Below, piece after piece: positions 5,190 through 6,172 of a stretch of DNA of 6,172 bases. The stretch's first letter is position 1; each line of letters starts with the position of its first letter. The position numbers were made by a program, and so were the translations under genes. A model generated the notes under the pieces. It was given only the letters and a program-made list of their open reading frames with translations, searched no databases and was not told the origin of the DNA. The stretch spans positions 1 to 6,172 of the forward strand of contig CAZWBE010000021.1 of the NCBI GenBank assembly GCA_964632205.1, written 5' to 3'. The stretch is from CALLVF01 sp964632205. GTDB taxonomy: Bacteria > Patescibacteriota > Microgenomatia > UBA1406 > GWC2-37-13.

Positions 5190-6017
5190 ATGATCTTTAA
5201 GAAAACATTTAAAAAATTCCTTCGTCTGGTATCTAATAATTATTTTATCGCTATTTTCTTTGCCGCTATCGCTTTTGTTGCCCTTATCTCTTTTTACAGA
5301 ATTTTTTTTGTCAAACCAACCTATATTTATGTCAAAGTAAAAATCGGCCAAGGTCTTTGGTGGGCAGCCACTCAAAAACCCTCCCTGTGGTTTATCGAAA
5401 ATATTAAAAAGGCGAAAAATGAAGAGGAAAAAGATTTCAGCGGTAAAACTCAAGCGAAAATTTTATCAATCCGCTACTACCCAACTTACCTTCAAAACCA
5501 GTACGATGTCTATTTAACAATGAAGATTAAGGTTTCAAAATTAGGAAAAACTGGTAAGTATAATTTTAAACGGTCCTCAATTGGCGTTAGCTCACCGATT
5601 GATTTTGAATTTCCCTCAGTGCAATTTTCCGGGACTGTCATTGAATTAAGTGAACAACCGATAAAAGAAAACCGACAAGAAAAAATTGTTTATCTATCCA
5701 AACCCTATGCCTTTTCTTGGGAATATGAGACAATAAGAGTTGGTGATGAATATTTTGACGGTGAGGAAACTGTCGTCCAAATCTTAGAAAAATCAATAGG
5801 TGAAAAGTACAACATTATCCCTCCCTATCAATCAGTAATTGACCCTACTATGAGCCAAACTCGCAGCAATATTTTTGTTAAAGTTAAAATTAAAGGGAAA
5901 AAAAGAGGTAATAATTTTATCTTTGGCGAAGAACAAGCTGTCGCTCCCGGAAAATTTCTTTATATCTCAACAGCTAATTTTTTCTTTGACGAGTACATTG
6001 TGGCCGATATTAAATAA
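5190..6017 (+). CDS. Membrane-anchored protein with duplicated extracytoplasmic domain, function unknown
   Basis: Protein of 275 residues with a short basic N-terminus (FKKTFKKFLR), one membrane helix (about 17-39) and a long beta-rich remainder predicted outside the cell. The remainder appears to be two copies of one domain. YDVYLTMKIKV...GKYNFKRSSIGVSSPI...SGTVIEL (105-153) lines up with SNIFVKVKIKG...NNFIFGEEQAVAPGKF...EYIVADI (226-274), and the preceding halves also align (IENIKKAKNEE...AKILSI with YETIRVGDEYF...VQILEK). The pattern loosely recalls DUF4330-type proteins, but I cannot assign a family firmly. ATG 5190 is preferred over the in-frame TTG at 5184 because the TTG directly abuts the -10 box and lies upstream of the expected transcript start. 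It is divergent from the sugar transferase gene, so a link to surface glycans is possible but only inferred. Confidence 0.75.
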   Translation: MIFKKTFKKFLRLVSNNYFIAIFFAAIAFVALISFYRIFFVKPTYIYVKVKIGQGLWWAATQKPSLWFIENIKKAKNEEEKDFSGKTQAKILSIRYYPTYLQNQYDVYLTMKIKVSKLGKTGKYNFKRSSIGVSSPIDFEFPSVQFSGTVIELSEQPIKENRQEKIVYLSKPYAFSWEYETIRVGDEYFDGEETVVQILEKSIGEKYNIIPPYQSVIDPTMSQTRSNIFVKVKIKGKKRGNNFIFGEEQAVAPGKFLYISTANFFFDEYIVADIK

Positions 6018-6172
6018 CTTATATATAAATTAAGAAGTTAATGAGCTTAATAACGGCTTAAGTTGAAAACTCCCTTAATATTTTTTGATTATTTTGAATT
6101 AAGAAATATTATTCAGATTATTAAATCAAACTCTACATAATTTGCGCGTTTGGCTCATGGATGTTGATTAAC
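6018..6172. other. Right-edge intergenic stretch, no supported gene
   Basis: Very AT-rich and without a convincing coding frame. It contains CTTAA (6046-6050), TTAAG (6058-6062) and CTTAA (6074-6078), the last followed by TATTTTTT. The middle element could pair with either neighbour. The 5-bp stem before the T-run may be a weak terminator for the membrane-protein gene, but it has little GC and a long loop. Around 6141-6160 the base composition becomes less AT-rich, and ATG codons at 6157 and 6161 appear; the first meets a stop after four codons, and the second runs off the edge after four codons. Confidence 0.4.

Noticed and set aside
5172..5453. 93-codon minus-strand frame over the start of the membrane protein
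   Set aside because: It is antisense to the membrane helix of a better supported gene and ends within the promoter palindrome.
6046..6086. Attenuator or strong terminator from the CTTAA/TTAAG/CTTAA elements
   Set aside because: Stems are only 5 bp and AT-rich, expected often in such sequence; kept only as a weak possibility in the edge region.
6133..6171. End of a minus-strand gene entering from the right edge (LINIHEPNAQIM then TAG)
   Set aside because: Twelve codons are too few to support a gene.

Overview
The window is AT-rich, full of homopolymer T and A runs, and very tightly packed. Five genes show recognisable family signatures and a sixth is an unassigned membrane-anchored protein. 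Compactness, absence of Shine-Dalgarno sequences, a diverged short PBP2 and membrane glycosyltransferases all suggest a candidate phyla radiation (Patescibacteria) bacterium, perhaps of the Microgenomates type. That placement is inference from style only; no rRNA or ribosomal protein gene is present to fix it. The genes read cleanly with TGA as stop and GGN glycine codons, which argues against the TGA=Gly code of Gracilibacteria/SR1.

Layout. Positions 1-1220 (+) hold most of a PIG-V-like polyprenol-sugar mannosyltransferase whose start lies off the left edge. A 70-bp spacer with a 7-bp tandem repeat follows. Then comes a class B penicillin-binding protein of the PBP2/MrdA type (1291-2943, +). 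After a 34-bp spacer ending in a palindrome lies a 419-residue fusion of a soluble S24/S26-type serine peptidase domain with a PF14907-like nucleotidyltransferase (2978-4237, +). Its 3' end overlaps by 53 bp the 3' end of a convergent gene for a PqqD-like peptide-binding (RRE) protein (4185-4463, -). Directly upstream of that gene, in the same frame and separated by one TGA codon, is a short PglC-like phosphoglycosyl transferase (4464-5144, -). A 45-bp gap carries a palindrome that supplies one TATAAT box to each strand. It drives the sugar transferase/pqqD pair leftward and a one-pass membrane protein with a duplicated extracytoplasmic domain (5190-6017, +) rightward. The last 155 bp show no supported gene.

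How the genes may work together. The whole window fits cell-envelope construction: PBP2 for peptidoglycan, a PglC-like enzyme to load a sugar phosphate on a polyprenol carrier, a PIG-V-like enzyme to add a sugar from a lipid-linked donor, and an anchored surface protein. The most interesting part is the trio of S26 peptidase, PF14907-type nucleotidyltransferase and PqqD. These are families known from peptide-modification (RiPP/lasso-like) and exopolysaccharide-linked loci. Here two of them are fused and all sit beside a sugar-phosphate transferase. A small peptide-tailoring module tied to surface glycan synthesis is a reasonable hypothesis, but no precursor peptide, radical SAM enzyme or B2-type protease is visible in the window.
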